Assembly (NCBI RefSeq): GCF_036850765.1
Contig: NC_089493.1
Span: 295,834,349-295,898,348, forward strand
Direction: 5' to 3'
Length of the DNA: 64,000 nucleotides
From: Saccopteryx bilineata
Taxonomy: Eukaryota > Chordata > Mammalia > Chiroptera > Emballonuridae
Part shown: one piece after another, positions 29,201-35,144 of the stretch
Position numbering within the stretch: position 1 is the first letter of the stretch
Layout: the number at the start of each line of letters is the position of its first letter
Made by a program: the position numbers and the translations under genes
The notes under the pieces: generated by a model
The model's input: the letters and a program-made list of their open reading frames with translations, nothing else
What the model was told of the DNA's origin: nothing
Databases searched by the model: none

Positions 29201-32182
29201 TGGACAGCGGGTGAGGCGGGAGGGCAGGCGGGCGGGGCTGGCCCGGGCACCGAGCACAGTGATGTGATGCGGCTCCTGCGCATGGCCCTCAGTGGACAGC
29301 GGGCGGGCGGGGCTGGCCCCGGGCACCGAGCACAGTGACGTGATGCGGCTCCTGCGCATGGCCCTCAGTGGACAGCGGGTGAGGCGGGGCTGGCCCCGGG
29401 CACCGAGCACAGCGACGTGATGCGGCTCCTGCGCATGGCCCTCAGTGGACAGCGGGCGGGCGGGGCTGGCCCGGGCACCGAGCACAGTGATGTGATGCGG
29501 CTCCTGCGCATGGCCCTCAGTGGACAGCGGGTGAGGCGGGAGGGCAGGCGGGCGGGGCTGGTCCGGGCGCCGAGCACAGTGATGTGATGCGGCTCCTGCG
29601 CATGGCCCTCAGTGGACAGCGGGCGGGCGGGGCTGGCCCCGGGCACCGAGCACAGTGACGTGATGCGGCTCCTGCGCATGGCCCTCAGTGGACAGCGGGT
29701 GAGGCGGGGCTGGCCCCGGGCACCGAGCACAGCGACGTGATGCGGCTCCTGCGCATGGCCCTCAGTGGACAGCGGGCGGGCGGGGCTGGCCCGGGCACCG
29801 AGCACAGTGATGTGATGCGGCTCCTGCGCATGGCCCTCAGTGGACAGCGGGTGAGGCGGGAGGGCAGGCGGGCGGGGCTGGTCCGGGCGCCGAGCACAGT
29901 GATGTGATGCGGCTCCTGCGCATGGCCCTCAGTGGACAGCGGGCGGGCGGGGCTGGCCCCGGGCACCGAGCACAGTGACGTGATGCGGCTCCTGCGCATG
30001 GCCCTCAGTGGACAGCGGGTGAGGCGGGGCTGGCCCCGGGCACCGAGCACAGCGACGTGATGCGGCTCCTGCGCATGGCCCTCAGTGGACAGCGGGCGGG
30101 CGGGGCGGGCCCCGGGACCGAGCACAGCGACATGATGCGGCTCCTGCGCATGGCCCTCAGTGGACAGCGGGTGAGGCAGGCGGGCGGGGCTGGCCCGGGG
30201 CCCTCGTGGATCATTTAGCTCACATTCACCAGCAGCACTGGGCTTCTCTTTCTTTTTATTTTAATACTTCATTGATTTTAGAGAGAAAGGTGTGGGGGAG
30301 GAGTGGGGAGCATCAACTCATAGTTACTTGTCTTATGTGCCTTGACCACCGGGCAAGCCCGGGGTTTTGAACCAGCAACCTCAGCGTCCCAGGTCGACGC
30401 TTTATCCACTGCGCCACCACAGGTTGGGCGAGCTCATTTTTCATACAAAGATGAATGAAACATGCACACTCCTCTCAGTCACTCAACACACAATACCTGT
30501 TGAGCACCTGTTGTGTGCAAGCAGCATGCTAGGTATGGAATAGGGAATAAGACACACATTCCCGGCCTGACCTGTGCTGGCGCAGTGGGTAAAGCATTGA
30601 CCTGGAACGCTGAGGTCAGCAGTTCGAAACCCTGGGCTTGCCTGGTCAAGGCACATACGAGAAGCATCTACTATAAGGTGATGCTTCCAGCTCCTCCCCC
30701 TCTTTTCCTCCCCCCCCCCCCGCTATCTTGTCTCTAAAATCAATAAAGAAAACCTTTAACACGCGCACACACACACACACACACAAGCACACACTCACAC
30801 ACTCACAGTCCCTCCGAGCTCCATTCTGGCCGTGGACTGGAGGTGACGGACAGCTGCACAGGAAGAGCAGGTTCCAGGGCTGCAGCCTCAGCCTCAGAGA
30901 TGAAAGACAGGGAAGTGCAAGCTCTGCCCTGGGGGTCCCGGCTGCAGAGCTGGGGCGGCTGGGCTGTGACCTCTGCAGGCTGGGGCTGGCCGGGGCGGGC
31001 CGGGCTGTGACCTCTGCAGGCCGGGACGGGCCAGGCTGTGACCTCTGCAGGCTGGGCTGTGATCTCTGCAGGCTGAGGCTGGCCTGGGCTGGCTGGGCTG
31101 TGACCTCTGCTGGCTGGGGCTGGCCTGGGCTGGCTGGGCTGTGACCTCTGCAGGCTGGGGCTGGCCTGGGCTGGCTGGGCTGTGACCTCTGCAGGCTGGG
31201 GCTGGGCTGGGCTGGCTGGGCTGTGACCTCTGCAGGCTGGGGCTGGCCTGGGGCTGGCTGGGCTGTGACCTCTGCAGGCTGGGGCTGGCCTGGGCAGGCT
31301 GGGCTGTGACCTCTGCAGGCTGGGCTGGCCTGGGCTGGCTGGGCTGTGACCTCTGCAGGCTGAGGCTGGCCTGGGCTGGCTGGGCTGTGACCTCTGCAGG
31401 CTGGGGCTGGGCTGGGCTGGCTGGGCTGTGACCTCTGCAGGCTGGGGCTGGCCTGGGGCTGGCTGGGCTGTGACCTCTGCAGGCTGGGGCTGGCTGGGCT
31501 GTGACCTCTGCAGGCTGAGGCTGGCCTGGGCTGGCTGGGGCTGGCTGGGCTGTGACCTCTGCAGGCTGAGGCTGGTCTGGGCTGGCCTGGGGCTGGCTGG
31601 GCTGTGACCTCTGCAGGCTGGGGCTGGCCTGGGCTGGCTGGGGCTGGCTGGGCTGTGACCTCTGCAGGCTGAGGCTGGCCTGGGCTGGCTGGGGCTGGCT
31701 GGGCTGTGACCTCTGCAGGCTGAGGCTGGCCTGGGCTGGCCTGGGGCTGGCTGGGCTGTGACCTCTGCAGGCTGGGGCTGGCCTGGGCTGGCTGGGCTGT
31801 GACCTCTGCAGGCTGGGGCTGGCCTGGGCTGGCTGGGCTGTGACCTCTACAGGCTGAGGCTGGCCTGGGCTGGCTGGGCTGTGACCTCTGCAGGCCAGGG
31901 CGGGCTGGGGCGGGCTGGGCTGTGACCTCTGCAGGCCGGGGCGGGCTGGGCTGTGACCTCTGCAGGCTGAGGCTGGCCTGGGCTGGCTGGGCTGTGACCT
32001 CTGCAGGCCAGGGCGGGCTGGGCTGTGACCTCTGCAGGCTGAGGCTGGGCACTGGTTTTGGCAGGTTAAGATCATGCGCAACCCTCTCTTGTTCTCAGCA
32101 AGGACCTCCTGTAGCCGAGATGATGGTGTCTTTGGGACCACAGGAAGTGCGGGAACGGATACAGAAGGTGCTCTCCAGCTGA
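4555..32182 (+). CDS. EARS2: EARS2, mitochondrial glutamyl-tRNA synthetase (complete, 9 coding exons)
   Basis: Exons are 4555-4693, 8946-9101, 16433-16622, 17767-18239, 20521-20629, 24389-24542, 24643-24773, 28908-29043 and 32099-32182. They total 1572 nt, 523 residues plus TGA, the length I recall for the human protein. It charges mitochondrial tRNA with glutamate; this class I enzyme is imported into the matrix. Residues 1-30 are Arg/Leu-rich and lack acidic residues, fitting a targeting peptide. The HIGH-type signature is PSPTGFLHLGG (residues 43-53), and LRLEDTDQ in exon 2 is typical of GluRS. The KMSKS-type loop is KLSKR (284-288). All introns are GT-AG with consistent phases, and there is no frameshift or stop. 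Three splice junctions (exon 3 acceptor, exon 5 donor, exon 8 donor) lie inside tandem arrays, so isoforms are possible. Confidence 0.97.
4694..6108. other. EARS2 intron 1, first part; no element named
   Basis: Contains a long poly-C tract near 4817-4832. Otherwise unique-looking sequence without recognisable genes or repeats. Confidence 0.5.
6109..6286 (+). repeat. tRNA-derived SINE, short type C (VES-like)
   Basis: Head GCCCTGGCTGGGTAGCTCAG, box-B-like GGTTTGATCCCCAGTC, then the family tail ATGAGTGCATAAATAAG, T/C-rich stretch and A-rich end. Confidence 0.85.
6700..6974. mobile_element. Non-autonomous hAT-type DNA transposon (MITE)
   Basis: Terminal inverted repeats are CAGTGGTCCCCAACC at the left and GGTTGGAGACCACTG at the right. 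They are flanked by 8-bp target duplications GTTTAAAC (6692-6699) and GTCTAAAC (6975-6982), 7 of 8 matching. No transposase ORF is present, so it moved with help from elsewhere. Confidence 0.9.
7310..7656. mobile_element. Non-autonomous hAT-type DNA transposon (MITE)
   Basis: Starts CAGGGGTCGTCAACC and ends GGTTGACCACCACTG. The 8-bp duplications are CCTTAGAG (7302-7309) and GCTTAGAG (7657-7664), 7 of 8 matching. AT-rich interior without coding potential. Confidence 0.88.
7657..7797 (+). repeat. SINE fragment next to the hAT element
   Basis: Resembles a tRNA SINE from the A box onward (TTAGAGCATCGACCTGAAAT, then GGTTGCCGGTTTCATTCTG) with a CT-rich tail. Its 5' end lies at the hAT insertion, so the transposon probably entered a SINE head. 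Confidence 0.6.
7892..8047 (-). repeat. tRNA-derived SINE, short type C
   Basis: Minus-strand copy with GGGGATTGAACCCGTAACCT (box B complement) and the terminal CCAGGGC head at 8047. Confidence 0.8.
8121..8494 (+). mobile_element. Solo LTR-like element (TG...CA)
   Basis: Begins TGTGGGGCAGCTGTG, ends GGCCTACA, and is bounded by a 5-bp duplication GTCTT (8116-8120 and 8495-8499). It has a TATTAAA-like poly(A) region about 100 bp from its end and an internal 36-bp tandem duplication. Diverged copies are at 12218 and 15143. An ERV-type LTR is the best guess; the family is not identified. Confidence 0.65.
8518..8718 (+). repeat. tRNA-derived SINE, type B-like
   Basis: CTGGCCTGCGGTTGCGCAGT head and GGGCTTGCCCAGTCAAGGCA core with an A-rich tail running into a GAAA microsatellite. 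Confidence 0.75.
8719..8762 (+). repeat. GAAA microsatellite
   Basis: About ten GAAA units grown from the SINE A-tail. Confidence 0.9.
8946..9101 (+). CDS. EARS2: EARS2 coding exon 2
   Basis: Acceptor CTGCCCAG, donor GTGAGG. Encodes [20 protein letters not shown] and the LRLEDTDQ segment up to LAWAG (residues 47-99), the first half of the catalytic Rossmann fold. Confidence 0.97.
9190..9330. repeat. Possible LINE-derived fragment
   Basis: ACAGGTTTCAGGTGTTCAG with a run of T before it resembles a widespread old mammalian L1-type fragment. Assigned from memory only. Confidence 0.35.
9404..9575. repeat. Minisatellite, two copies of about 85 bp
   Basis: The block GCCCTAGGCCTGTGCTGAG with its flanks occurs twice with small differences. 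Confidence 0.8.
9638..9792 (-). repeat. tRNA-derived SINE, short type C
   Basis: Minus-strand copy: GAGAGAGAAACATCCATTTG, CTGGGGATCGAACACACAAC, head ending near GGCCTG. Confidence 0.8.
9806..10048 (-). repeat. tRNA-derived SINE, short type C, with expanded GA tract
   Basis: Minus-strand copy ending CCAGCCAGGGC. The purine-rich tract at 9823-9903 is the expanded CT part of its tail. Confidence 0.8.
10054..10438 (-). repeat. tRNA-derived SINE, long type D
   Basis: Minus-strand copy about 385 bp long with a very tRNA-like head (GGGAATCGAACCCGGGTCCC, GCTCTATCGCTGAGCC) and a body with two GC-rich blocks. It begins with a GTTT-repeat A-tail complement. Confidence 0.88.
10469..10772 (+). repeat. 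tRNA-derived SINE, long type A variant
   Basis: Head CCTGACCAGGAGGTGGCACA, later CAAGGCACATATGAGAAAGC, ending in an A-tail that became a short TA microsatellite (about 10757-10771). Confidence 0.85.
10773..11731. other. EARS2 intron 2 sequence; nothing recognised
   Basis: A G/C homopolymer patch near 10807-10816 is the only marked feature. Confidence 0.5.
11732..12190. repeat. Old L1-type LINE fragment
   Basis: Successive blocks such as AGTGTACAGTTCAGCGGTTT, TTGTACAACCATTGCC and TTTGCCTGTTCTGGACACGA follow the order I remember for the 3' region of old mammalian L1 copies. Diverged and non-coding. Confidence 0.6.
12218..12530 (+). mobile_element. LTR-like element, copy 2
   Basis: Starts TGTGGGGCAGC like the solo copy at 8121 and keeps TTATTAAACAGAACGGCC near its end. 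The terminus is TTATA instead of TTACA. It is direct to the copy at 15143, so the pair may be the ends of one composite element. Confidence 0.6.
12531..15142. mobile_element. Internal region between two LTR-like repeats, with a large inverted repeat
   Basis: It lies between same-orientation LTR-like copies. I see no convincing gag, protease, polymerase or envelope reading frame, only short broken ORFs. It could be a non-autonomous or decayed LTR retroelement. No target duplication was found around 12218-15480, so two independent insertions remain possible. Confidence 0.4.
13300..13742 (+). repeat. Left arm of 443-bp inverted repeat
   Basis: Matches the reverse complement of 14708-15153 almost throughout, with a few substitutions and a 4-base indel near the inner end. 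The arms are separated by 965 bp. Confidence 0.92.
14708..15153 (-). repeat. Right arm of 443-bp inverted repeat
   Basis: Its outer 11 bases are the first bases of the LTR-like copy at 15143 (TGTGGGGCAGC). The left arm therefore carries an inverted copy of the internal/LTR junction. Confidence 0.92.
15143..15480 (+). mobile_element. LTR-like element, copy 3
   Basis: TGTGGGGCAGCTGTGTTAGG to CTGGCCTTACA, with a CTATTAAAGGGAATGGCC block as in the other two copies. Confidence 0.65.
15606..15952 (+). repeat. tRNA-derived SINE, long type A, near full length
   Basis: Head GCCTGACCAGGCGGTGGCGC, box-B-like GGTTCAAGACCCC, GAAGGCCCGCGGTCAAGG, and an A-rich tail. Confidence 0.9.
15998..16450 (+). repeat. 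76-bp minisatellite containing the EARS2 exon 3 splice acceptor
   Basis: Six copies of GTGCTGCAG/GCATCCC, with the acceptor AG at 16052-16053, 16128-16129, 16204-16205, 16280-16281, 16356-16357 and 16431-16432 (the real one). Spacing is 76 bp four times and then 75 bp. Each copy carries the same C/T-rich tract (CTCCTCTCTCTCCCC) and the first exon 3 codons. Confidence 0.95.
16433..16622 (+). CDS. EARS2: EARS2 coding exon 3
   Basis: Encodes [17 protein letters not shown] to RSHQTP plus two bases of Arg (residues 99-162); donor GTGGGT. The start at 16433 is chosen by homology and phase from six near-identical acceptors. Confidence 0.95.
16623..17766. other. EARS2 intron 3; no element recognised
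   Basis: GC-rich and without a SINE, unlike most introns here. Confidence 0.55.
17767..18239 (+). CDS. EARS2: EARS2 coding exon 4
   Basis: The largest exon, residues 162-320; acceptor CCCTACAG, donor GTACTG. It holds [19 protein letters not shown] and LRGSEWLVS of the catalytic core and the KLSKRQG loop (284-290). Confidence 0.97.
18395..18901 (-). repeat. tRNA-derived SINE, type C, split by a hAT element
   Basis: Minus-strand SINE at 18395-18552 and 18873-18901 (ACCAACTTAGCTACCTGGCC head), interrupted by the transposon at 18553-18872. Confidence 0.85.
18553..18872. mobile_element. Non-autonomous hAT-type DNA transposon nested in a SINE
   Basis: Left end CAGGGCTCGGGAACCTATGG, right end CCCGACCCCTG. 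Flanking 8-mers are CTCTAACT and CTATAACC (6 of 8 matching). No coding capacity. Nesting shows it is younger than the SINE. Confidence 0.82.
18975..19288 (+). repeat. tRNA-derived SINE, long type A
   Basis: GCCTGACCAGGCAGTGGCGC head, CTGGTCAAGGCACATATGAG core, A-tail to 19288. Confidence 0.88.
19822..20000. repeat. Minisatellite, three copies of 59 bp
   Basis: AGCTGGGCCTGCTCTTTGCA and flanks occur three times at 59-bp spacing in EARS2 intron 4. Confidence 0.92.
20028..20190 (+). repeat. tRNA-derived SINE, type C, head diverged
   Basis: CACCAAGGTTGCAGGTCCAT, GGTCAGGGCACGTAG, AATCAACCAATGAACGCAG and an A-tail. Confidence 0.8.
20521..20629 (+). CDS. EARS2: EARS2 coding exon 5
   Basis: Acceptor CACTCGCAG, donor GTGAGT. 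Encodes [19 protein letters not shown] to LPEFN and two bases of Arg (320-356), the start of the C-terminal, tRNA-binding part. Its donor is the first of four tandem copies. Confidence 0.96.
20621..20760 (+). repeat. 35-bp minisatellite containing the EARS2 exon 5 donor
   Basis: ATTCAACAG/GTGAGTGGGG occurs four times, with donor GT at 20630 (real), 20665, 20701 and 20736. The spacing is 35, 36 and 35 bp. Confidence 0.94.
20761..21324. other. EARS2 intron 5, first part; nothing recognised
   Basis: No repeat or exon seen. Confidence 0.5.
21325..21688 (-). repeat. tRNA-derived SINE, long type D
   Basis: Minus-strand copy with GGGAATCAAACCCGGGACTT near the head and CCACCGGCCAGGGC at 21688. Confidence 0.88.
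21689..22895. other. EARS2 intron 5, middle; nothing recognised
   Basis: Moderately GC-rich; ORFs have no family features. Confidence 0.5.
22896..23363 (+). repeat. tRNA-derived SINE, type A variant, interrupted by another SINE
   Basis: Outer parts are 22896-23099 and 23271-23363. The break falls in the AAGCAATCAGTGAACAAC region, which is duplicated around the insertion (AAGCAAT). Confidence 0.9.
23100..23270 (+). repeat. tRNA-derived SINE, type B, nested
   Basis: GGCCTGACCTGTGGTGGTGC head, GGTTCGAAACCCTGGGCTTG, CT-repeat tail. Flanked by AAGCAAT on both sides. Confidence 0.9.
23474..23773 (-). repeat. tRNA-derived SINE, long type A variant
   Basis: Minus-strand copy ending GCGCCACCGCCTGGTCAGG at 23773. 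Confidence 0.85.
23868..24050. repeat. 18-bp minisatellite, about ten copies
   Basis: CCAGCTGTAGGGGTCGGG with C/G and T/A variants repeats in EARS2 intron 5. Confidence 0.92.
24389..24542 (+). CDS. EARS2: EARS2 coding exon 6
   Basis: Acceptor CCCCCAG, donor GTGTGG. Residues 356-407 ([17 protein letters not shown] to VERVLLLRQ), ending in phase 0. Confidence 0.96.
24643..24773 (+). CDS. EARS2: EARS2 coding exon 7
   Basis: Acceptor CCCGCCAG, donor GTGAGT; only 100 bp after exon 6. Residues 408-451 ([18 protein letters not shown] to VIAKHVLG). Confidence 0.96.
24774..26126. other. EARS2 intron 7, first part; nothing recognised
   Basis: No exon. The short ORFs are unsupported. Confidence 0.5.
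26127..26302 (-). repeat. tRNA-derived SINE, type B, with clear target duplication
   Basis: Minus-strand copy flanked by GGGAGTCCCATTTTTA on both sides (about 16 bp), a recent L1-mediated insertion. Confidence 0.93.
26369..26670 (-). repeat. tRNA-derived SINE, long type A variant
   Basis: Minus-strand copy: GATGAGAAGCATTAGCTC, TTCATTGATTGCTTCTCAT, head near GCCATTAGCAGTCAAGC. Confidence 0.82.
26790..26990. repeat. Old L1-type LINE fragment
   Basis: GACGGACATTTGGGTTGCTT and the following block resemble the old L1 segment also seen at 11732-12190, further along in the same consensus. Confidence 0.5.
26991..27570. other. EARS2 intron 7; nothing recognised
   Basis: Unique-looking sequence before the 70-bp array. 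Confidence 0.5.
27571..28275 (+). repeat. 70-bp minisatellite, ten near-perfect copies
   Basis: GAGCGAGGACTGTCCAGCAT recurs at 27601, 27671 and so on to 28231, exactly every 70 bp. The only variation noticed is GCCCTGCCTG versus GCCCTGACTG. Each unit has the palindrome CTCACCTGTGAG. Confidence 0.97.
28276..28907. other. EARS2 intron 7, last part; nothing recognised
   Basis: No repeat seen. Ends in the acceptor CCCTTTTCCAG. Confidence 0.5.
28908..29043 (+). CDS. EARS2: EARS2 coding exon 8
   Basis: Residues 451-496, [20 protein letters not shown] to [12 protein letters not shown], with donor GTGAGG. Its last 59 bases are the first unit of the array that follows. Confidence 0.95.
28985..30197 (+). 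repeat. Minisatellite carrying the EARS2 exon 8 3' end and donor, 15 copies
   Basis: CGGCTCCTGCGCATGGCCCT occurs 15 times, the first inside exon 8. In eight copies CAGCGG is followed by GTGAGG (GT at 29044, 29211, 29379, 29531, 29699, 29851, 30019 and 30171). In the rest the donor is lost (GGGCGGG). From the third intact copy the spacing alternates 152 and 168 bp, a 320-bp higher-order repeat. Confidence 0.96.
30250..30430 (-). repeat. tRNA-derived SINE, type B
   Basis: Minus-strand copy with GGTCGACGCTTTATCCACTG and GCGCCACCACAGG at its head. Confidence 0.87.
30565..30757 (+). repeat. tRNA-derived SINE, type B
   Basis: GCCTGACCTGTGCTGGCGCA head, GTTCGAAACCCTGGGCTTGC, C-rich tail. Confidence 0.87.
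30760..30792. repeat. CA microsatellite
   Basis: ACACACAC run after the SINE tail. Confidence 0.85.
30960..32045 (+). repeat. 41-bp minisatellite in EARS2 intron 8, about 27 copies
   Basis: The unit GGGCTGTGACCTCTGCAGG plus a variable GGCTGG/GGCCTGG stretch repeats up to about 50 bp before exon 9. Length variants differ by short GGCTGG blocks. Every unit has an acceptor-like CTCTGCAG/G. Confidence 0.95.
32099..32182 (+). CDS. EARS2: EARS2 coding exon 9 (terminal)
   Basis: Acceptor CTTGTTCTCAG. Encodes [20 protein letters not shown] to KVLSS and TGA at 32180-32182 (residues 497-523). Confidence 0.96.
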   Translation, partial: QGPPVAEMMVSLGPQEVRERIQKVLSS

Positions 32183-32717
32183 TGGGAGGTATGCCAGCCA
32201 GTGGAGGCCACCCTCAGGACCAGCACGTGCGTGTGGGAGCTGCCTGGGAGGGGAGGGCAGGAGGCCTGGGCCTGCCGGGACCTTGCGGAGGGAGCAGGAA
32301 TGGAAGCAGTCTCCGGGTGCACGTGGTGTCTTCATGGCTCCACACAGGCCCGTCCTCACCAGGTGGCCAGGGAAGGCCAGCCCCTTCCCACCCTCCCTGC
32401 GTCTGGAGAGGAAGGCCTCATGTCTGGTGCTGATGCCCCATGACACGGCAGTGGTGACAGGCTGGCTCTCAACAGCACAGAGGGCTTGTTTAGGCGCTCA
32501 GCTGCTAGAGCAAAATGCCAGACTTGAGGCTTAACCAACAGACAGTATTCTCCTCCCGTCCTGGAGGCTGCAGGTCCCAGGTCAGGTGCTGGCAGGCTTC
32601 GTTTTCCCTTGACTTGCTGATGGCCGCTTTCTTGCTGTCCTCACATGGTCGTCTCTCTGGGTGTGCCCTTGGTGTCTCTGTCCACATGTCCTCCTCTCAT
32701 AAAGAAGCCGTTCAGGC

Positions 32718-33051
32718 CTGACCGGGTGGTGGTGGTGCAGTGGATAGAGCATTGGACTGGGATGCGGAGGACCCAGGTTCGAGACCCCAAGGTCGCCATC
32801 TTGAATATGGGCTCATCTGGTTTGAGCAAAGCTCACCAGCTTGGACCCTAGGTCGCTGGCTCGAGCAAAGGATTACTCAGTCTGCTGAAGGCCCGTGGTC
32901 AAGGCACACATGAGAGAGCAATCAATGAACAACTAAGGTGTCGCAATGAAAAACTAATGATTGATGCTTCTCATCTCTCCGTTCCTGTCTGTCTGTCCCT
33001 ATCTATCCCTCTCTCTGACTCACTCTGTCTCTGTAAAAAAAAAAAAAAAAA
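32718..33051 (+). repeat. tRNA-derived SINE, long type A, near full length
   Basis: GCCTGACCGGGTGGTGGTGG head, GAAGGCCCGTGGTCAAGG, A17 tail that runs directly into a second SINE. Confidence 0.9.
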
Positions 33052-33431
33052 GGCTGTGGCCGGTTGGCTCAGTGGTAGAGCATCGGCCTGGTGTGCAGGA
33101 GTCCCGGGTTCAATTCCTGGCCAGGGAACACAGGAGAGGCGCCCATCTGCTTCTCCACCCTTCCCCCTCCTTCCTCTCTGTCTCTTTCTTCTTCTCCCGC
33201 AGCCGAAGCTCCATTGGGACAAAGTTTCCCCGGGTGCTGGGGATGTCTCCGTGGCCTCTGTCTCAGGAGCTAGAATGGCTCTGGTTGCAACAGAGCAACG
33301 CCCCAGATGGGCAGAGCATCGCCCCCTGTGGGCGTGCCGGGTGGATCCCGGTCAGGCGCATGCGGGAGTCTGTCTGACTGCCTCCCCGTTTCCAACTTCA
33401 GAAAAATACAAAAAAATAAATAAATAAATAA
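33052..33431 (+). repeat. tRNA-derived SINE, long type D, near full length
   Basis: GGCTGTGGCCGGTTGGCTCA head with tRNA-like CCGGGTTCAATTCCTGGCC; body ends at the AAATAAATAAAT tail. Confidence 0.9.
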
Positions 33432-33680
33432 GATGCCTGTTCAGGTGGGATTAACACCCATCCTAATGGCCCAATCTTACCTTAATCACTTCTTTAAAGG
33501 CCGAGCTGCAAATATTCATGTTCTGTGGTCCTCGGAGTTAGGGCTTCAACATAATGACTTTTGAGGGACACAGTTCAGCTCATGGCAACTGGGCGGCAGC
33601 GTAGACTCGGTCCTCAGGTCTAGTTTAGATTGAGCAATAAAGGATGTTTGACAAGCGGGGTGATTTTGATGTCGGACTTT

Positions 33681-34528
33681 GGGGCTCATAAGGGGAAAGG
33701 TCCTCCTTTGTCAGAGGTGGAAGGACCATGTCTGCTGTTTGTGCCCTGGACTTGGGGCAGCCTGTCTCCCTTCCCCTAAAGGTTGTCCATTCCTCTTTCC
33801 CAGTTTTCCAGACCTGGTCCTTGGACGAGAGACCTTCACCTGCCTATTCTGCGTCTCCTCTTCATGTCTACCTCTTCCTTGTACCCGTCACTTGTAAGTC
33901 ACTGTTTGTTCTGAACTGAGATGTTTTAGGGACGAAGAGAAATAGCTCAAGGAAAAAGAGGACAGTGGCTGGATACAGCCCCTACGGGCTTCCGGGTGTC
34001 CGGGTGTGGCAGCGCCTCTAGGTGGCCCCTGGTCTCCACCCCTCCTGGGTGTTCACACCGCGTCAGGCTGCGCAGACATGCCTCGTAGCGCCATCTTGTT
34101 CTGGATCCCTTCTGTGCGGAAGCTGCTGCCCCAGAAGATGCTCAGGCCACCTTACGGAGCGGTGCATGTGACGAGGGACTGGGACCTCCTGCAGCAGCCA
34201 GGGGAGTGCACCATCTCGGAAGTCTGTCTTCCAGCTCCGGCCAGACCTTCGGGTGACGGCCACCCTGGCTGCCGTCCTGACCGTGACCTTCGTGGGAGCC
34301 TCAGCCAGAGCCACCGAGAAGCTCTCCCGAGTGTCACACACGGATTGTGAGACATCATGTTCAGTGTGTGAAGCCTCTGGAATTGGGGATCGTTAGTTAC
34401 CCAGCAACCGAGAGCCCATCCCGCCCCTGTCCAGGGAGAAGGGCTCGGGAGTGAGGAGTTCACTGAGCTTCACAGAGCTCGTCTTTTCCTGAATAGTATC
34501 TCAGGTCAAGTTCCACTGTAAGCTCTGA
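33681..34528. other. EARS2-GGA2 interval; nothing recognised
   Basis: A stretch near 34080-34350 has the look of an old degraded repeat but was not identified. Confidence 0.4.
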
Positions 34529-34618
34529 GAATCAGCTCTGCCTAAGTGAAGCTCACCGGAGACTAGGTTTACGGAATCAGCTCTGCCTAAGTGAAGCTCA
34601 CCGGAGACTAGGTTTACA
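34529..34618. repeat. 45-bp direct duplication
   Basis: GAATCAGCTCTGCCTAAGTG and the following bases to TAGGTTTAC occur twice in tandem. Confidence 0.95.
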
Positions 34619-34981
34619 GGAGGTTAAGTCTGGGAGAGTCGCAGAGTCTGGGAGGGCCAAAGACTCCGCTCTGGAGAGGACGGGACCCCCGAGCTCTGGC
34701 TGTGCAGGCAGAGGGGCTGGCGGCCATCTTGTCCTCAGTGGGGACACGGGAACGCCAGCTGTTTCTTCTTGTCTGTGCCTCCTCTAGTAATTTCCCCTTC
34801 AGTTGTGGGCGACTCACCTGCAGACGCAGACGCTAAGGAGAGTGTGGTGGGCTGGTCGAGGTCACGCTGCTATCCCTCAGCTAGGAAGAGGGGCTCCGCG
34901 GAGCTGGGACATGGAAGAAAGTTGTTCCCAAGGGAAGCAGGGTTTTTCCCAGAAGAAGGGGACACAATCTAATAAAACCAG

Positions 34982-35144
34982 TGCCCTGGCCGGGTGGCAG
35001 GGTTTGTCAGGGCGTTGTCTTGATGCACCAAGGTTGTGGGCTTGATCCCCAGTGAGGGCACATACAAAAACCAACCAATGAATGCATAAATAAAGGAACA
35101 ACAAATGGATGTCTCTGTCTCAAATAATAAAATAAAAATAAAAC
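34982..35144 (+). repeat. tRNA-derived SINE, type C
   Basis: GCCCTGGCCGGGTGGCAGG head, GATGCACCAAGGTTGTGGGC, AACCAACCAATGAATGCAT, A-rich tail. Confidence 0.87.

Larger units (their letters stand above)
32500..33595. repeat. Old mammalian interspersed repeat split by two SINEs
   Basis: CTGGAGGCTGCAGGTCCCAG and CTTACCTTAATCACTTC with GGGGTTAGG-like blocks resemble a familiar old LTR-type repeat. The family name is not recalled with certainty. Confidence 0.4.
32183..33680 (+). other. EARS2: Likely EARS2 3' UTR and flank
   Basis: A candidate AATAAA lies at 33636-33641. The SINE pair at 32718-33431 would be inside this UTR. The true end cannot be set from sequence alone; other AATAAA motifs occur further downstream. 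Confidence 0.3.

Noticed and set aside
28650..30214. ORFs repeating [13 protein letters not shown] or [15 protein letters not shown] segments
   Set aside because: These are frames of the exon 8-derived minisatellite. Only the first unit is real EARS2 coding sequence.
30646..32141. Two minus-strand ORFs of 415 and 468 codons rich in [15 protein letters not shown]
   Set aside because: Translation of the 41-bp intronic array with no unique sequence. It is antisense to EARS2 intron 8 without promoter or splice evidence.
33052..33130. tRNA genes (several SINE heads have A- and B-box-like sequence)
   Set aside because: The heads run straight into SINE bodies and A-tails, and their cloverleaf arms are not maintained; they are retroposed copies.
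34006..34350. A small gene in the EARS2-GGA2 interval
   Set aside because: The ORFs on both strands lack homology I can recognise, and the segment looks like a degraded repeat.
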